64,000 bases of DNA from Caballeronia turbans (GCA_001544655.2 FCOD02000007.1:240476-304475), one strand, 5' to 3'. Numbered from the stretch's first letter, positions 17,296 through 26,838 are shown. The notes: a model not told the origin generated them from the letters alone. Numbers and translations are program-made.

Positions 17296-18581
17296 GCTTC
17301 TCCTTTGCCGAACTCGTATCGATCGAGCGATGCCGCGTGCATTTCGATGCTGTAGCCGGGTGCTTGGGGTGGCATATAGCGTCCGCTTCTAATGACGACG
17401 GGATCGAGAAAATGCTCGTGAAGATGATCGACGTATTCGAGCACACGACGATCGAGCGAACCCGACACGCAGATGTAATCGAACAGCGAAATATGCTGCA
17501 CATACTCGCACAAGCCGACGCCGCCCGCATGCGGACACACCGGCACGCCGAACTTCGCAGCCATCAGAAGAACGATGAGCACTTCGTTGAGGCCGCCGAG
17601 ACGGCAGCTATCGATCTGACAGAAGTCGATCGCTTCCGCTTGCAGCAACTGCTTGAAGATCACGCGGTTCTGGCAATGCTCGCCGGTCGCAACGCCGATC
17701 ATCGGCGCAAGGCGCCGGCGGATCGCGGCGTGGCCGAGCACGTCGTCGGGACTCGTGGGTTCTTCGATCCACCATGGATCGAACTCCGCGAGACGGCGCA
17801 TGTTCGCGATGGCTTCATCGACTTCCCAGACCTGGTTCGCATCCATCATCAGCTTGCGGTCGGGGCCGATTTCCTCCCGTAGAATGCGCGCGCGCCGGAT
17901 GTCTTCGTCGAGATTCCCGCCGACCTTCTGCTTGAAATGCGTCCAGCCCGCGGCGACGCCTTCACGCGCGAGCCGGCGAATCTTGTCGTCGTCATAGCCC
18001 AGCCAGCCGGCGGATGTCGTGTATGCGGGAAAGCCCTGAGCGAGCATTTCCTTTTCCCGTTCGCCGCGTGTCGCATGCAGGCGATTCAACAAGGCGAGCG
18101 CTTCGGATGGCGTAATGGCATCGGTCACATAGCGGAAGTCGAGGCAGCGCACGAGCTGTTCCGGACTCATATCGACGAGCAGCTTCCACACGGGCTTCTT
18201 CTCGCTCTTGGCCCAGAGATCCCACACGGCGTTGACGACCGCCGCCGTCGCGAGATGAATCGCGCCTTTCTCCGGGCCGATCCAGCGCAACTGACTATCC
18301 GATGTGAACGCGCGCCAGAAGCCGCCCATGTCGGCGGCGATATCTTCGATAGTCCTGCCGACGACGAGCGGCGCAAGCGCCTCCACCGCCGCGACGACGA
18401 CTTCAGTGCCGCGTCCGATGGTGAAGGTGAGGCCGTGTCCCGCGAGTCCGGGCGCATCGGTTTCGAGTATCACGTAGGCGGCGGAATAGTCGGGCGCGGC
18501 GTTCAACGCGTCCGAGCCGTCGAGCGAACGCGAAGTGGGAAAACGGATATCGCGCACGGAGAGCTTCGTGATGCTGGTCAT
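17283..18581 (-). CDS. fucD: L-fuconate dehydratase (mandelate racemase/enolase superfamily)
   Basis: 432 residues from the ATG at 18581, chosen over the ATG 6 nt upstream because GAGGAG gives proper spacing. Converts L-fuconate to 2-keto-3-deoxy-L-fuconate in the non-phosphorylative L-fucose pathway. Superfamily elements are present: the KxK motif (HFKQKVGG), metal ligands in MMDANQVW, WWIEEPTSP and TGEHCQNR, and the catalytic His in CPHAGGVG. Length matches the family (about 430). Divergent from a GntR regulator and sugar ABC genes, consistent with a fucose or related deoxy-sugar locus. Closely related acid-sugar dehydratases cannot be fully excluded. Confidence 0.9.
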   Translation of the reverse strand: MTSITKLSVRDIRFPTSRSLDGSDALNAAPDYSAAYVILETDAPGLAGHGLTFTIGRGTEVVVAAVEALAPLVVGRTIEDIAADMGGFWRAFTSDSQLRWIGPEKGAIHLATAAVVNAVWDLWAKSEKKPVWKLLVDMSPEQLVRCLDFRYVTDAITPSEALALLNRLHATRGEREKEMLAQGFPAYTTSAGWLGYDDDKIRRLAREGVAAGWTHFKQKVGGNLDEDIRRARILREEIGPDRKLMMDANQVWEVDEAIANMRRLAEFDPWWIEEPTSPDDVLGHAAIRRRLAPMIGVATGEHCQNRVIFKQLLQAEAIDFCQIDSCRLGGLNEVLIVLLMAAKFGVPVCPHAGGVGLCEYVQHISLFDYICVSGSLDRRVLEYVDHLHEHFLDPVVIRSGRYMPPQAPGYSIEMHAASLDRYEFGKGEAWRE

Positions 18582-18681
18582 GTTCATCTCCTCGAAAGGT
18601 GGCGTGACGGCGATGCTCAGGGTTTGAACGGAGGCTTTTATACAGGCCTGAATATGCTGCGATGCACGCAAGCGAACGACA

Positions 18682-18710
18682 TTGACAACGCGTGTTCGAC
18701 CTCCTAGCCT
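18682..18710 (+). promoter_or_regulatory. Candidate sigma-70 promoter of the GntR/ABC operon
   Basis: TTGACA (consensus -35), exactly 17 bp spacer, then TAGCCT. The -10 overlaps the small inverted repeat CTAG-CCTG-CTAG (18704-18715), which could be part of the GntR operator in this divergent region. Confidence 0.45.
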
Positions 18711-18741
18711 GCTAGCATGTTAGTGCGAAATCAAGGGCGGC

Positions 18742-19470
18742 GTGAGCTCATCGACGAATGAAAACAGTCTTGCCGCCGACCCTTACCGCGCGTTGCCCCG
18801 ATTGCACGGTTCAGAGCGCGGCAGCCTCACCGACGCAGTCGAGGAGGCACTGCGCGCGGCCATCGTCAACCTGGCGATGGAGCCCGGCATGATGATCGAC
18901 AAGCTCGCGGTATGCGAGCGCATGGGCGTGTCGCGCTTCCCGGTTTCGTCGGCACTGGCCAAGCTCGCGGCTGTGGGGCTCGTCGAAGTCTTGCCGCAGC
19001 GCGGCACACGCGTCATGCCCATCGTCATGCACGACATACGTCAGCATCTCTTCATTCGCAGCGCGCTCGAAGTGGAAACCGTGCGCACGCTGGCCGCCGC
19101 ATGTGATGCAGCCACCCTCGATGCGCTCGACGCCAACCTCGAGCGCGAGGCCGACGCAGTGCAGCAAGGCCTGCGGCGCGAGTTCCATTTGCTTGATCTC
19201 GCATTTCATGAACTGCTGCTCGATGCGATCAACTTGCCGCGCGTGAAAGAGATCGTGGCGGCGTCGCGCAATGCGCTCGATCGTGCGCGCCGTCTGATGG
19301 CGAGTCCCGAGCGCCACGCGCATACGCTCGCCGAGCATACACGCATCGCCGGCGCGATTCGCGCACGCGATGGCGATGCCGCCGCGCGCGCGATGCACGA
19401 TCACCTGGATGAAGTCGTCGCGGAATTGCGGCGCTTTTCCGCTGAAAGACCGGACCTGTTCAGGGAGTAG
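18742..19470 (+). CDS. GntR-family regulator (FadR/FCD subgroup)
   Basis: 242 residues with a GTG start preceded by AAGGGCGGC. Winged-helix domain at about 25-95 (DKLAVCERMGVSRFPVSSALAKLAAVGLVEVLPQRGTRV in pieces) and an all-helical FCD ligand-binding domain with FHLLDLAFHELLL and HTRIAGAIRARDGDAAARAMHDHL, which supply metal/ligand histidines. Located between fucD and the ABC importer genes and oriented with the latter; probably the sugar-acid-responsive repressor of both. Confidence 0.9.
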   Translation: MSSSTNENSLAADPYRALPRLHGSERGSLTDAVEEALRAAIVNLAMEPGMMIDKLAVCERMGVSRFPVSSALAKLAAVGLVEVLPQRGTRVMPIVMHDIRQHLFIRSALEVETVRTLAAACDAATLDALDANLEREADAVQQGLRREFHLLDLAFHELLLDAINLPRVKEIVAASRNALDRARRLMASPERHAHTLAEHTRIAGAIRARDGDAAARAMHDHLDEVVAELRRFSAERPDLFRE

Positions 19471-19524
19471 GAGACAAGAAAGACAAGCGACACATGTGGT
19501 CAACCGCAATGGAGGAGACACACA

Positions 19525-21003
19525 ATGAACCTGTTCAAGCAAGTGGGCGCCGTGGCGGCGCTCGCGGCGGCGTGCCTGGGTGCATCACCGGCAATGGCGG
19601 CCGAGGACTTCAAGGGCGTGACCGTCAACGTGATGACGTTCGTCGGTCCGCAGATCGCCGAGCCGCTGCAACGCCGCGCGCCCGAGTTCGAGAAGCTGAC
19701 GGGTGCGAAGGTGAACGTGTTGACGGTGCCGTTCTCTGATCTTTATCAGAAGCTTTTGACGGATTGGGCCTCGGGCACGAATTCTGTCGATGCGGCGGTC
19801 TTCGCGCCGCAATGGATGGTCGATTACACGAAAGGCGCCTTCCTCGAAGACCTCACGCAGCGTGTCGCGAATGACAAGGCATTGAAGGAAGACGACGTGA
19901 TGCCGTTCTTCGTCGACTTCTCGCAGAAGTACAACGGCAAGACCTATCTCGTCGCGCTCGATGGCGACTTCCAGATGGTCTACTACCGCACGGACATTCT
20001 TCAGCAGCTCGGCAAGCAGCCGCCGAAAACCTGGGACGATTACCTCGATATAGCAAAAGCCGCGAACGGCAAGGTCTTCGGCGGCGACGGCAAGCCGGTC
20101 GCGGGTTCGTGCATCTCCAAGAAACGTAACGCGCAAGCGTATTGGGCGATCATCTCCATCGCGGGCGGTTATCTGCAATCGAAGGGCACCGCGCAAGGCG
20201 CGTTCTTCGATCCGCGCAACTTCAAGTCGCTCGTGAACAACGACGGCTTCAAGGAAGCATTGCGCATCTACAAGGAATCGACGACTTACGGACCGCCCAA
20301 CGAAATCAACCTCGATGTCGGCGACACGCGCAGCGCGTTCATCTCCGGACATTGCGCATTGACGCTCGACTGGGGCGACATCGGCGTGCTGGCGATCGAT
20401 CCGAAGCAGTCGAAGGTGATCGACAAGGTCGGCGCGGTGATTCTGCCCGGCTCGCGCAAGGTGGTCGATCGCGATACCGGCAAACTCGTGCCGTGCGACA
20501 AGACCACATGTCCCTATGCGATCGACGGCGTGAATCATGCACCGTTTGCGGCTTTCGGCGGCTGGTCGGGCGGCATCAACGCAAAGGCGAAGCCGAAGGT
20601 GAAGGACGCCGCTTATGCGTTCCTGTCGTTCATGAGCCAGCCGGCGCAATCGAACGTCGACGTGACCATCGGCGCGTCGGGCTTCAATCCGTATCGGCGT
20701 TCGCAATTCACGGATATGTCGGCATGGAAGAAGGCCGGCATGAGCGACGCGGCGGCGAAGTCGTATCTCGGCGCAATCCAGCAGAGCCTGCAAAGCCCGA
20801 ACATGATCATCGATCTGCGCATTCCGCAGAATCAGCGCTATGAGCAGGTCGTGCTCGATACGGCGGTCGCGCGCTTCGTCGCCGGCGAAATCGATGCGGA
20901 CGCGACGATGAAGGCCATCGACAGCGGCTGGAGCGAGATCACCGACGATCTCGGCAAGGACGCCCAGTTGCGCGCGTACAAGGCGTCGATCGGCGCGAAG
21001 TGA
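19525..21003 (+). CDS. ABC sugar transporter, periplasmic substrate-binding protein
   Basis: 492 residues with a cleavable signal (residues 1-25, ending SPAMA). Family 1 extracellular solute-binding protein: MTFVGPQIAEPLQRRAPEFEKLTGAKVNV, then YLVALDGDFQMVYYRTDIL and FGGWSGGINAKAKPKVKDAAYAF in separate segments. Longer than usual (about 420). GGAGG precedes the ATG. First structural gene of a four-gene importer operon; ligand inferred from fucD to be L-fucose or a related sugar. Confidence 0.9.
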   Translation: MNLFKQVGAVAALAAACLGASPAMAAEDFKGVTVNVMTFVGPQIAEPLQRRAPEFEKLTGAKVNVLTVPFSDLYQKLLTDWASGTNSVDAAVFAPQWMVDYTKGAFLEDLTQRVANDKALKEDDVMPFFVDFSQKYNGKTYLVALDGDFQMVYYRTDILQQLGKQPPKTWDDYLDIAKAANGKVFGGDGKPVAGSCISKKRNAQAYWAIISIAGGYLQSKGTAQGAFFDPRNFKSLVNNDGFKEALRIYKESTTYGPPNEINLDVGDTRSAFISGHCALTLDWGDIGVLAIDPKQSKVIDKVGAVILPGSRKVVDRDTGKLVPCDKTTCPYAIDGVNHAPFAAFGGWSGGINAKAKPKVKDAAYAFLSFMSQPAQSNVDVTIGASGFNPYRRSQFTDMSAWKKAGMSDAAAKSYLGAIQQSLQSPNMIIDLRIPQNQRYEQVVLDTAVARFVAGEIDADATMKAIDSGWSEITDDLGKDAQLRAYKASIGAK

Positions 21004-21057
21004 TGACGAAGGCGGGCGCGTTCGTTCGTGACGCGCTCGCTTCGCAATGGAGACTCG

Positions 21058-22206
21058 ATGAATACGCCGTCGCATGCATCGTCCGTGGCCGCGAACGAGC
21101 CCGGCTCGCGCGCGCGCGTCGCCAACTGGCTCGACCGGCAGGCGCCGTTCGTCTTCGTGCTGCCTACCGTGCTGCTGATTCTCGCGTTCTCGATCTTTCC
21201 GCTCGTGACGTCGGCCTATCTTTCGCTCACGCGTTTCGAGCTGGGCGAGGGCGGTTATCAACTGACCTTCACGGGCCTGCGCAACTACGTGCGGCTCTTT
21301 TCCGGCAGCCAGCAATATCACTTCACCGGCGTGTTCCGCGCGCCGGGGATAGTTAGCATTGCAACTATCGTGATCGCCGTGCTGGCGGTGATCGTGTGGT
21401 TTTATCGCTACTTCAGAAGCGACGGCCGCTCGATCATGGGCACGCTCGGCCGATCGATCAGCGCATCCGCGTTTCTAGCGCTCGTGTGGCTCGCGGCGAA
21501 CACGCTCGGCGGCGGCGGCGCGCTCGGCAGCCTGATGGTGACGATCTTTTATGTCGTCCTCGGCGTTGCGCTGCAATTTTTCGTCGGGCTCGGGCTTGCC
21601 TATCTGTGCACGCTGCCGCTCCAGGGCGGGCGCTTCTTTCGCCTTCTGTTCTTCCTGCCGCTCATGGTGACGCCCGTCGGCATCGCGTACATGTTCCGCA
21701 TGATGGCCGATACGTCCATCGGACCGCTCGCGCCGGTATGGTCATGGCTCGGCCTCGGCCAGATCGCGTGGGCGGCGGACCCGTGGCTCGCGCGGCTCGT
21801 CGTCGTTATCGGCGATACGTGGCAATGGGTGCCCTTCATGTTCCTCGTGATGCTCGCCGCGCTCGAAGGCACCTCGCGCGAGCAGATCGAAGCGGCGCAG
21901 CTCGACGGCGCATCGGCGTGGCGCGTGTTCCGCGATGTCACGTGGCCGTCCATTGCGCCTGTCGCCGCGAGCGCGGTGCTGATCCGTCTGATCGAAGCGT
22001 TCAAGATCGTCGACTTGCCCAACGTGCTGACGAATGGCGGTCCGGGCATCGCGACCGAATCGATGACGCTGCACGCGTTCATCGAATGGCGCGCGTTGAA
22101 TCTCGGCGGCGCTTCGGCGGTGGCGTACATGCTGTTCTTCGTCTCGACGATCGCATGCGTGTCCTTCTTTCAGTTCGTCGTGCGGCGCGCGCGGGGAGAT
22201 CAGTGA
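21058..22206 (+). CDS. ABC sugar transporter permease (MalF type) with hydrophobic insertion
   Basis: 382 residues from the ATG at 21058 (GGAG upstream). The EAA loop, EAAQLDGASAWRVFRDVTWP, identifies the subunit. Compared with typical 290-310-residue permeases it has about 70 extra residues between the first periplasmic loop (LRNYVRLF) and the usual second TM block (VLGVALQFFVGLGLAYL). The insert includes ATIVIAVLAVIVWFYRYF and SASAFLALVWLAANTL, probably two more TM segments. It overlaps the next gene by 1 nt (TGATG). Confidence 0.92.
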   Translation: MNTPSHASSVAANEPGSRARVANWLDRQAPFVFVLPTVLLILAFSIFPLVTSAYLSLTRFELGEGGYQLTFTGLRNYVRLFSGSQQYHFTGVFRAPGIVSIATIVIAVLAVIVWFYRYFRSDGRSIMGTLGRSISASAFLALVWLAANTLGGGGALGSLMVTIFYVVLGVALQFFVGLGLAYLCTLPLQGGRFFRLLFFLPLMVTPVGIAYMFRMMADTSIGPLAPVWSWLGLGQIAWAADPWLARLVVVIGDTWQWVPFMFLVMLAALEGTSREQIEAAQLDGASAWRVFRDVTWPSIAPVAASAVLIRLIEAFKIVDLPNVLTNGGPGIATESMTLHAFIEWRALNLGGASAVAYMLFFVSTIACVSFFQFVVRRARGDQ

Positions 22207-23243
22207 TGAGCGCGTTGAAACGCTGGTTCGTGCCCGCGCGTCTGGATGAGTTGCCGATCGGCGCCAAGGCGATCGCGTATCTATTGCTCGGATTCTGGTC
22301 GCTCGTCGTGCTGTTTCCGCTTTACTGGATGGCGATCACGTCGTTCAAGCTGCCGGTGGATGTATCGACGGGACCGCTCTACATTCCCTTCGTCGACTTC
22401 GAGCCGCATCTGGATGCGTGGCATTACATCTTCGTCGATCTCGGGCCGGACACGTATCGCCCTTATATGAATTCGCTGATCGTCGCGACCTGTGGCACGG
22501 CGGCTTCGGTGTTTCTCGGATCGATGGCGGCGTATGCGCTCGCGCGCATCGAGTATCGGCCGCCGGTTGCGGCGGTGGGCCTTGGCATCCTGCTGATCGC
22601 ATTGCTGATCGCGGCGGTCGCGTGGGGGCATGTCGATCTGCGCATCGCGCTGGCCGTCGCGCTCGCGTTGTTCTTCCTCGTATTGCGCCCGATCGTGCGG
22701 CGCGCGCGCAAGCATCTGAACAACGACGACATTCTCTTCTGGGTCGTATCGCAGCGCATTCTGCCGCCCGTCGTCACGGTGATCCCGATCTATCTCACCT
22801 TCAAGGACGTCGGCCTGCTCGACACGCATCTCGCGCTCATCATCACGTATGCGACAGCGAACCTGCCGATCGTCGTATGGCTGATGTTCGATTTCTTCGA
22901 CGGCGTTCCGCGCGAGATCGAAGAGAGTGCGCAGATCGACGGCGCGACGCGCTTCTCGATACTCTTCGGCATCGTGCTGCCCCTCGTCGCGCCGGGTCTC
23001 GTCGCAACGGGTCTGCTCGTGCTGATCCTCTCGTGGAACGAGTACCTGTTCGCGCTCTTTCTGACGACCGCGAAGGCCCAGACGATGCCGTTGCTCGTCG
23101 CCGCGCAGAACGCGACGCGCGGCCCGCAATGGTGGAACATGTCGGTGCTGATACTCATCATGATCCTGCCGGTGATGCTGCTGACGCTTACGCTGCAGCG
23201 CTTCATCGTGCGGGGCATTCTCGTAGGAGCCGTGAAAGGATGA
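22206..23243 (+). CDS. ABC sugar transporter permease (MalG type) with hydrophobic insertion
   Basis: 345 residues; the frame is open far upstream, but the ATG at 22206, overlapping the previous stop, and GGGGAGAT upstream mark the start. EAA loop: EESAQIDGATRFSILFGIVLP. Typical MalG-type permeases have about 280 residues; here about 55 extra residues lie between AAYALARIEYR and RILPPVVTVIPIYL, with hydrophobic stretches GILLIALLIAAVAW and ALAVALALFFLVLRPIV. Its partner permease has a comparable insertion. Confidence 0.92.
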   Translation: MSALKRWFVPARLDELPIGAKAIAYLLLGFWSLVVLFPLYWMAITSFKLPVDVSTGPLYIPFVDFEPHLDAWHYIFVDLGPDTYRPYMNSLIVATCGTAASVFLGSMAAYALARIEYRPPVAAVGLGILLIALLIAAVAWGHVDLRIALAVALALFFLVLRPIVRRARKHLNNDDILFWVVSQRILPPVVTVIPIYLTFKDVGLLDTHLALIITYATANLPIVVWLMFDFFDGVPREIEESAQIDGATRFSILFGIVLPLVAPGLVATGLLVLILSWNEYLFALFLTTAKAQTMPLLVAAQNATRGPQWWNMSVLILIMILPVMLLTLTLQRFIVRGILVGAVKG

Positions 23244-24367
23244 CGGTCATGGAAAGCGAGGCGGTGAAGGTCGACGACGCCCGCCTGACGAAGATCGCGG
23301 CGGCGCGCCAGTCGAAGAGCGTGTCGTTGAGAAGCGTCGGCAAGACGTTCGGCGACACGCGCGTGCTGCGCGATCTGTCGCTCGACGTGCAGGCGGGCGA
23401 ATTCCTCGTGCTGCTCGGCGAATCGGGCTGCGGCAAGACGACGGCGCTGCGCATCGTCGCGGGACTCGAGTCGGCGACGGAAGGCGCGGTGTTCGTCGGC
23501 GATACCGATGTCACGCACCAGTTGCCGCGAGACCGCGATGTGGCGATGGTGTTCCAGTCGTATGCGCTCTATCCGCACAAGACGGTGTTCGAGAACATCG
23601 CGTATCCGCTCATCGTGCGAAAGCGCCCGAAAAGCGAGATCGATGCCGCCGTGCGCGAAGTGGCCGCAAGCGTGCAACTGGCGCCGTTGCTGTCGCGTTT
23701 TCCGCGGCAGCTGTCCGGTGGACAGCGTCAGCGCGTGGCGCTCGCGCGCGCGATCGTGCGGCGGCCCGCCGCGTTCCTGATGGACGAGCCGCTTTCCAAT
23801 CTCGATGCCAAGCTGCGCGGCCATATGCGCGCGGAACTCAAGCACATGCAGCACGAACTCGGCATCACGACGATTTATGTCACGCACGATCAGATCGAAG
23901 CGATGACGCTCGCGCACCGCGTCGCCGTCCTCGACAAGGGCGCGCTGCAGCAACTCGATACGCCCGCGCGCATCTATTCGGACCCGGCGAATCTGTTCGT
24001 CGCGGGTTTCATTGGTTCCCCGCCGATGAATTTCCTGCGCGGCAAGCTCGCGCAAGGGCGCTTCGATGCGCCCGGTATCTCGCTCGCGACGGCGGTTCGT
24101 CATGAAGGCCAGGCGACGCTCGGCGTACGCCCCGAAGAATGCTCGCTCGTGGCGCAAGGCGAAGGCGAACTGGAGGGGCGCATCTATTCGGTCGAACTGA
24201 TCGGCGATCATTCGCTCGTCACGATGAACGTCGGTGAGCAGCAGGTGGTCGTGAAGGTGCCGAATACGTTCGCGGGCGAGATCGGCGGGGCTGCGGGTGT
24301 GCGCGTGAATCGCGAGCGCATCTATTTCTTCGAGGAGAGCGGCGCACGCATTCGTTCGAGCGTTTGA
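23240..24367 (+). CDS. ABC sugar transporter ATP-binding protein (MalK/UgpC type)
   Basis: 375 residues, start ATGA-overlapping the permease stop. Walker A GESGCGKTT, Q-loop in VFQSYALYPHKTV, signature LSGGQRQRVALAR, Walker B FLMDEPLSNLDAKL, H-loop YVTHDQIEAMTLA, and a C-terminal TOBE-type regulatory domain (about 245-370). Length fits the family. Completes a periplasmic binding protein, two permeases and an ATPase in one operon with the GntR regulator. Confidence 0.95.
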   Translation: MTVMESEAVKVDDARLTKIAAARQSKSVSLRSVGKTFGDTRVLRDLSLDVQAGEFLVLLGESGCGKTTALRIVAGLESATEGAVFVGDTDVTHQLPRDRDVAMVFQSYALYPHKTVFENIAYPLIVRKRPKSEIDAAVREVAASVQLAPLLSRFPRQLSGGQRQRVALARAIVRRPAAFLMDEPLSNLDAKLRGHMRAELKHMQHELGITTIYVTHDQIEAMTLAHRVAVLDKGALQQLDTPARIYSDPANLFVAGFIGSPPMNFLRGKLAQGRFDAPGISLATAVRHEGQATLGVRPEECSLVAQGEGELEGRIYSVELIGDHSLVTMNVGEQQVVVKVPNTFAGEIGGAAGVRVNRERIYFFEESGARIRSSV

Positions 24368-24454
24368 AAAACGTAAGCCTTCACGCGTGCCGCAAAGCGT
24401 TCTCGTGCGCGTCGTCTATATTGGATTTATGACGATCCGATAGGGAGGTGCGAG

Positions 24455-24964
24455 ATGAGGCGCATCTATTTTTTGCTCCCCAGTGTGGCGAGCGCAAAGG
24501 GGATCATCGACGAACTGCTGCTCAAGCGAATCGAATGGCGGCATATTCATGTGCTCGCGCGGGCTCACGAGCCGCTTGAGGACTTGCCGCAGGCGACACT
24601 CGTTCAACGCACGGATTTGTTGCCCGCACTCGCGCGCGGAACGGCTGCCGGCGGCGTGACGGGCGCGCTCGCTGGACTTGTGGCAATGGCGTTTCCGCCC
24701 GCGGGTTTGACGATTGCCGGCGGCGCAGTCGTTTGCATGACGCTCGCGAGCATGGGCTTCGGCGCATGGGCCGCGACGATGATCGGCGTCGGCATTCCGA
24801 ATACGCGCTTGCGGCGCTTCGAGCATGCGATCGAAGAAGGCGAATTGCTGATGATGGTGGATGTGCCGAAGGATCGCGTCGAGGAGATCGAGGCGCTCGT
24901 GAAGAGTCATCATCCGGAGGCGGATGTCGAAGGGGCCGATCCTACGATTCCTGCGTTTCCTTGA
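24455..24964 (+). CDS. DUF1269-like membrane-associated protein
   Basis: 169 residues with RBS GGGAGG. N-terminal alpha/beta segment (RRIYFLLPSVASAKGIIDELLLKRI), a Gly/Ala-rich hydrophobic central region likely forming two TM segments (GTAAGGVTGALAGLVAMAF; GGAVVCMTLASMGFGAWAA), then a soluble tail (EGELLMMVDVPKDRVEEIEALVKSHHPEA). This is the DUF1269/DUF1206-like arrangement of stress-associated proteins. Function unknown. Confidence 0.75.
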   Translation: MRRIYFLLPSVASAKGIIDELLLKRIEWRHIHVLARAHEPLEDLPQATLVQRTDLLPALARGTAAGGVTGALAGLVAMAFPPAGLTIAGGAVVCMTLASMGFGAWAATMIGVGIPNTRLRRFEHAIEEGELLMMVDVPKDRVEEIEALVKSHHPEADVEGADPTIPAFP

Positions 24965-25257
24965 TCTCTGTCGATCCAGCGTAAGGCAACGATCTGCTTT
25001 GAAGGCGCCACGCGCTTCATCGTAGAACTCGGCGGAGTTCCGTTCAGCCCGGACAGCATTGGAAACGCTTCGCTGGCGCTGAGGTGACGGTCGAATTCGA
25101 CAGCATGCGGTCGCCGGAAGTCGCCTGGGCAACCGGATCCGGCAGTAGGTAAACAAACCCGAAAGCTCCGTCATTTTGATGCGCTAAGATCACATCCCGG
25201 GAACCGATCTACCAGACAGACAGAACGCATAAAAAAACGAGCGTTCATAAACCCAGG

Positions 25258-26034
25258 ATGAAAAACCCGATGCGCCGTGTGGTCTTCAATCAAAAGGGTG
25301 GCGTTGGCAAGTCCACCATCGTTTGCAATCTCGCCGCGATCAGCGCCTCCCGCGGCCTGCGCACACTGGTCATCGACCTCGATCCACAAGGCAACGCGAG
25401 CCAGTACCTGCTCGGCGCCGAAGCCCGCGACGCCCAGCCGAATCTCGCGAGCTTCTTCGAATCGGCATTGAGCTATAGTTTTCGCGAGCCGGCGTTCGAA
25501 TCTTTCATCCATTCGACGCCGTTCGACAATCTCGACATCGTGCCGTCGCATCCGAATCTCGAGGGGCTGCAAAGCAAGCTCGAATCGCGCTACAAGATCT
25601 ACAAGCTGCGCGACGCGCTAAAGGGGCTGCAACAGTACGACGCCGTCTATATCGACACGCCGCCCGCGCTGAACTTCTTCACGCGCTCGGCGCTGATCGC
25701 GGTAGAGCGCTGCCTGATCCCGTTCGATTGCGACGACTTCTCGCGTCGCGCGCTCTATTCGGTGCTCGATAACGTGCAGGAAATTCGTCACGATCACAAT
25801 CCCGACTTGAGCGTCGAAGGCATCGTCATCAATCAGTTCCAGCCGCGCGCGAGCCTGCCGCAGCAACTCGTCGACGAACTGCGCGGCGAGGATCTGCCCG
25901 TGCTCAATTCGCATCTGTCGCTCTCCGTGAAAATCCGCGAGAGCCATCAGCACGCGCGCCCGATGATCTATCTCGAACCGCGTCACAAGCTCGCGCAGGA
26001 ATATGTCGCGCTGCACGAGGAATTGAACGGCTGA
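25258..26034 (+). CDS. ParA/MinD-type ATPase
   Basis: 258 residues. Deviant Walker A KGGVGKST near residue 15 (FNQKGGVGKSTIVCNLAAI), Walker A' DLDPQGNASQY, and Walker B region YIDTPPALNFFTRSAL. The start is 25258 or 25270; the latter has better-spaced AGGA. No parB, parS cluster or replication gene is adjacent, so it is an orphan ParA positioning some cargo other than a replicon, or a conserved chromosomal paralog. Confidence 0.9.
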   Translation: MKNPMRRVVFNQKGGVGKSTIVCNLAAISASRGLRTLVIDLDPQGNASQYLLGAEARDAQPNLASFFESALSYSFREPAFESFIHSTPFDNLDIVPSHPNLEGLQSKLESRYKIYKLRDALKGLQQYDAVYIDTPPALNFFTRSALIAVERCLIPFDCDDFSRRALYSVLDNVQEIRHDHNPDLSVEGIVINQFQPRASLPQQLVDELRGEDLPVLNSHLSLSVKIRESHQHARPMIYLEPRHKLAQEYVALHEELNG

Positions 26035-26059
26035 CCCGGCACGAACAGACCATCGCGCC

Positions 26060-26743
26060 ATGCCCGTCACGTCGAAAGTTGCGATTGCAACCATCGTCGA
26101 AGCGGCGGTGTTCATCGCGCTGCTGTTCGGTGCGGCGGGCACGCTCGAATGGGGCGCGGGCTGGGCGTGGATACTCCTGATGTTCGGCGGCGGCGGCGCG
26201 GTCACCGTGCTCATCGCGCGGCGCGACCCCGCATTGCTAGCCGAACGCATGCGCTCACCGATGCAGCCCGGCCAGCCGCTTTGGGACAAGGTGTTTCTCG
26301 TCGTGATGGGCGCGCTGTGGTGCGCGTGGCTCGTATTGATGGGTTTCGACGCCGTGCGCTTTCGCTGGTCCGTCATGCCGCTCTGGCTCGCGTCGGCCGG
26401 CGCTGCGCTCGTGGCCGTGTCGTTCTGGCTCGTCGCGCGCGTGTTTCTCGCGAACACGTTCCTCGCGCCGGTCGTGAGGATTCAGACGGAGCGCGGGCAT
26501 CGTGTCATTTCGAACGGGCCGTATGCGGTCGTTCGTCATCCGCTCTATGCGGCTGCCTGCATCATGATCCCGGCGAGCGCGCTCGTGCTCGGCTCGTGGT
26601 GGGGCCTCGCGTGCTCCATGCTGCTGCTCGCGGGGCTCGTCTGGCGCACGGTGATGGAGGAGCGCGAGCTCGTCGCGCATCTCGAAGGCTATGCCGATTA
26701 TGCGCAACGCGTGCGCTTTCGGCTCGTGCCCTTCGTCTGGTAG
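26060..26743 (+). CDS. Isoprenylcysteine carboxyl methyltransferase-like membrane protein
   Basis: 227 residues, about five TM segments. The ICMT/PEMT C-terminal signature is clear: ERGHRVISNGPYAVVRHPLYAA and a terminal MEERELVAHLEGYADYAQRVRFRLVP, which form the SAM-binding site. Bacterial members methylate lipids or unknown acceptors. No RBS is obvious before the ATG at 26060; it begins 25 bp after parA, so it may be co-transcribed. Confidence 0.88.
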   Translation: MPVTSKVAIATIVEAAVFIALLFGAAGTLEWGAGWAWILLMFGGGGAVTVLIARRDPALLAERMRSPMQPGQPLWDKVFLVVMGALWCAWLVLMGFDAVRFRWSVMPLWLASAGAALVAVSFWLVARVFLANTFLAPVVRIQTERGHRVISNGPYAVVRHPLYAAACIMIPASALVLGSWWGLACSMLLLAGLVWRTVMEERELVAHLEGYADYAQRVRFRLVPFVW

Positions 26744-26838
26744 GCGTCCGCCGCACGCAATTTCGGGAATAAAACAGCGTGGCGGACGTTCATGCAGGAG
26801 ACAGGCGCATTCCGTCGCGCCTCACTTCTCGCCAGATC

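Noticed and set aside
24965-25257. Possible gene or pseudogene between the DUF1269-like gene and parA
   Set aside because: Frames are interrupted and no product is recognisable; no RBS. Treated as intergenic.
25258-26034. Plasmid or chromosome partition locus
   Set aside because: ParA alone; no parB, parS repeats or replication initiator nearby.
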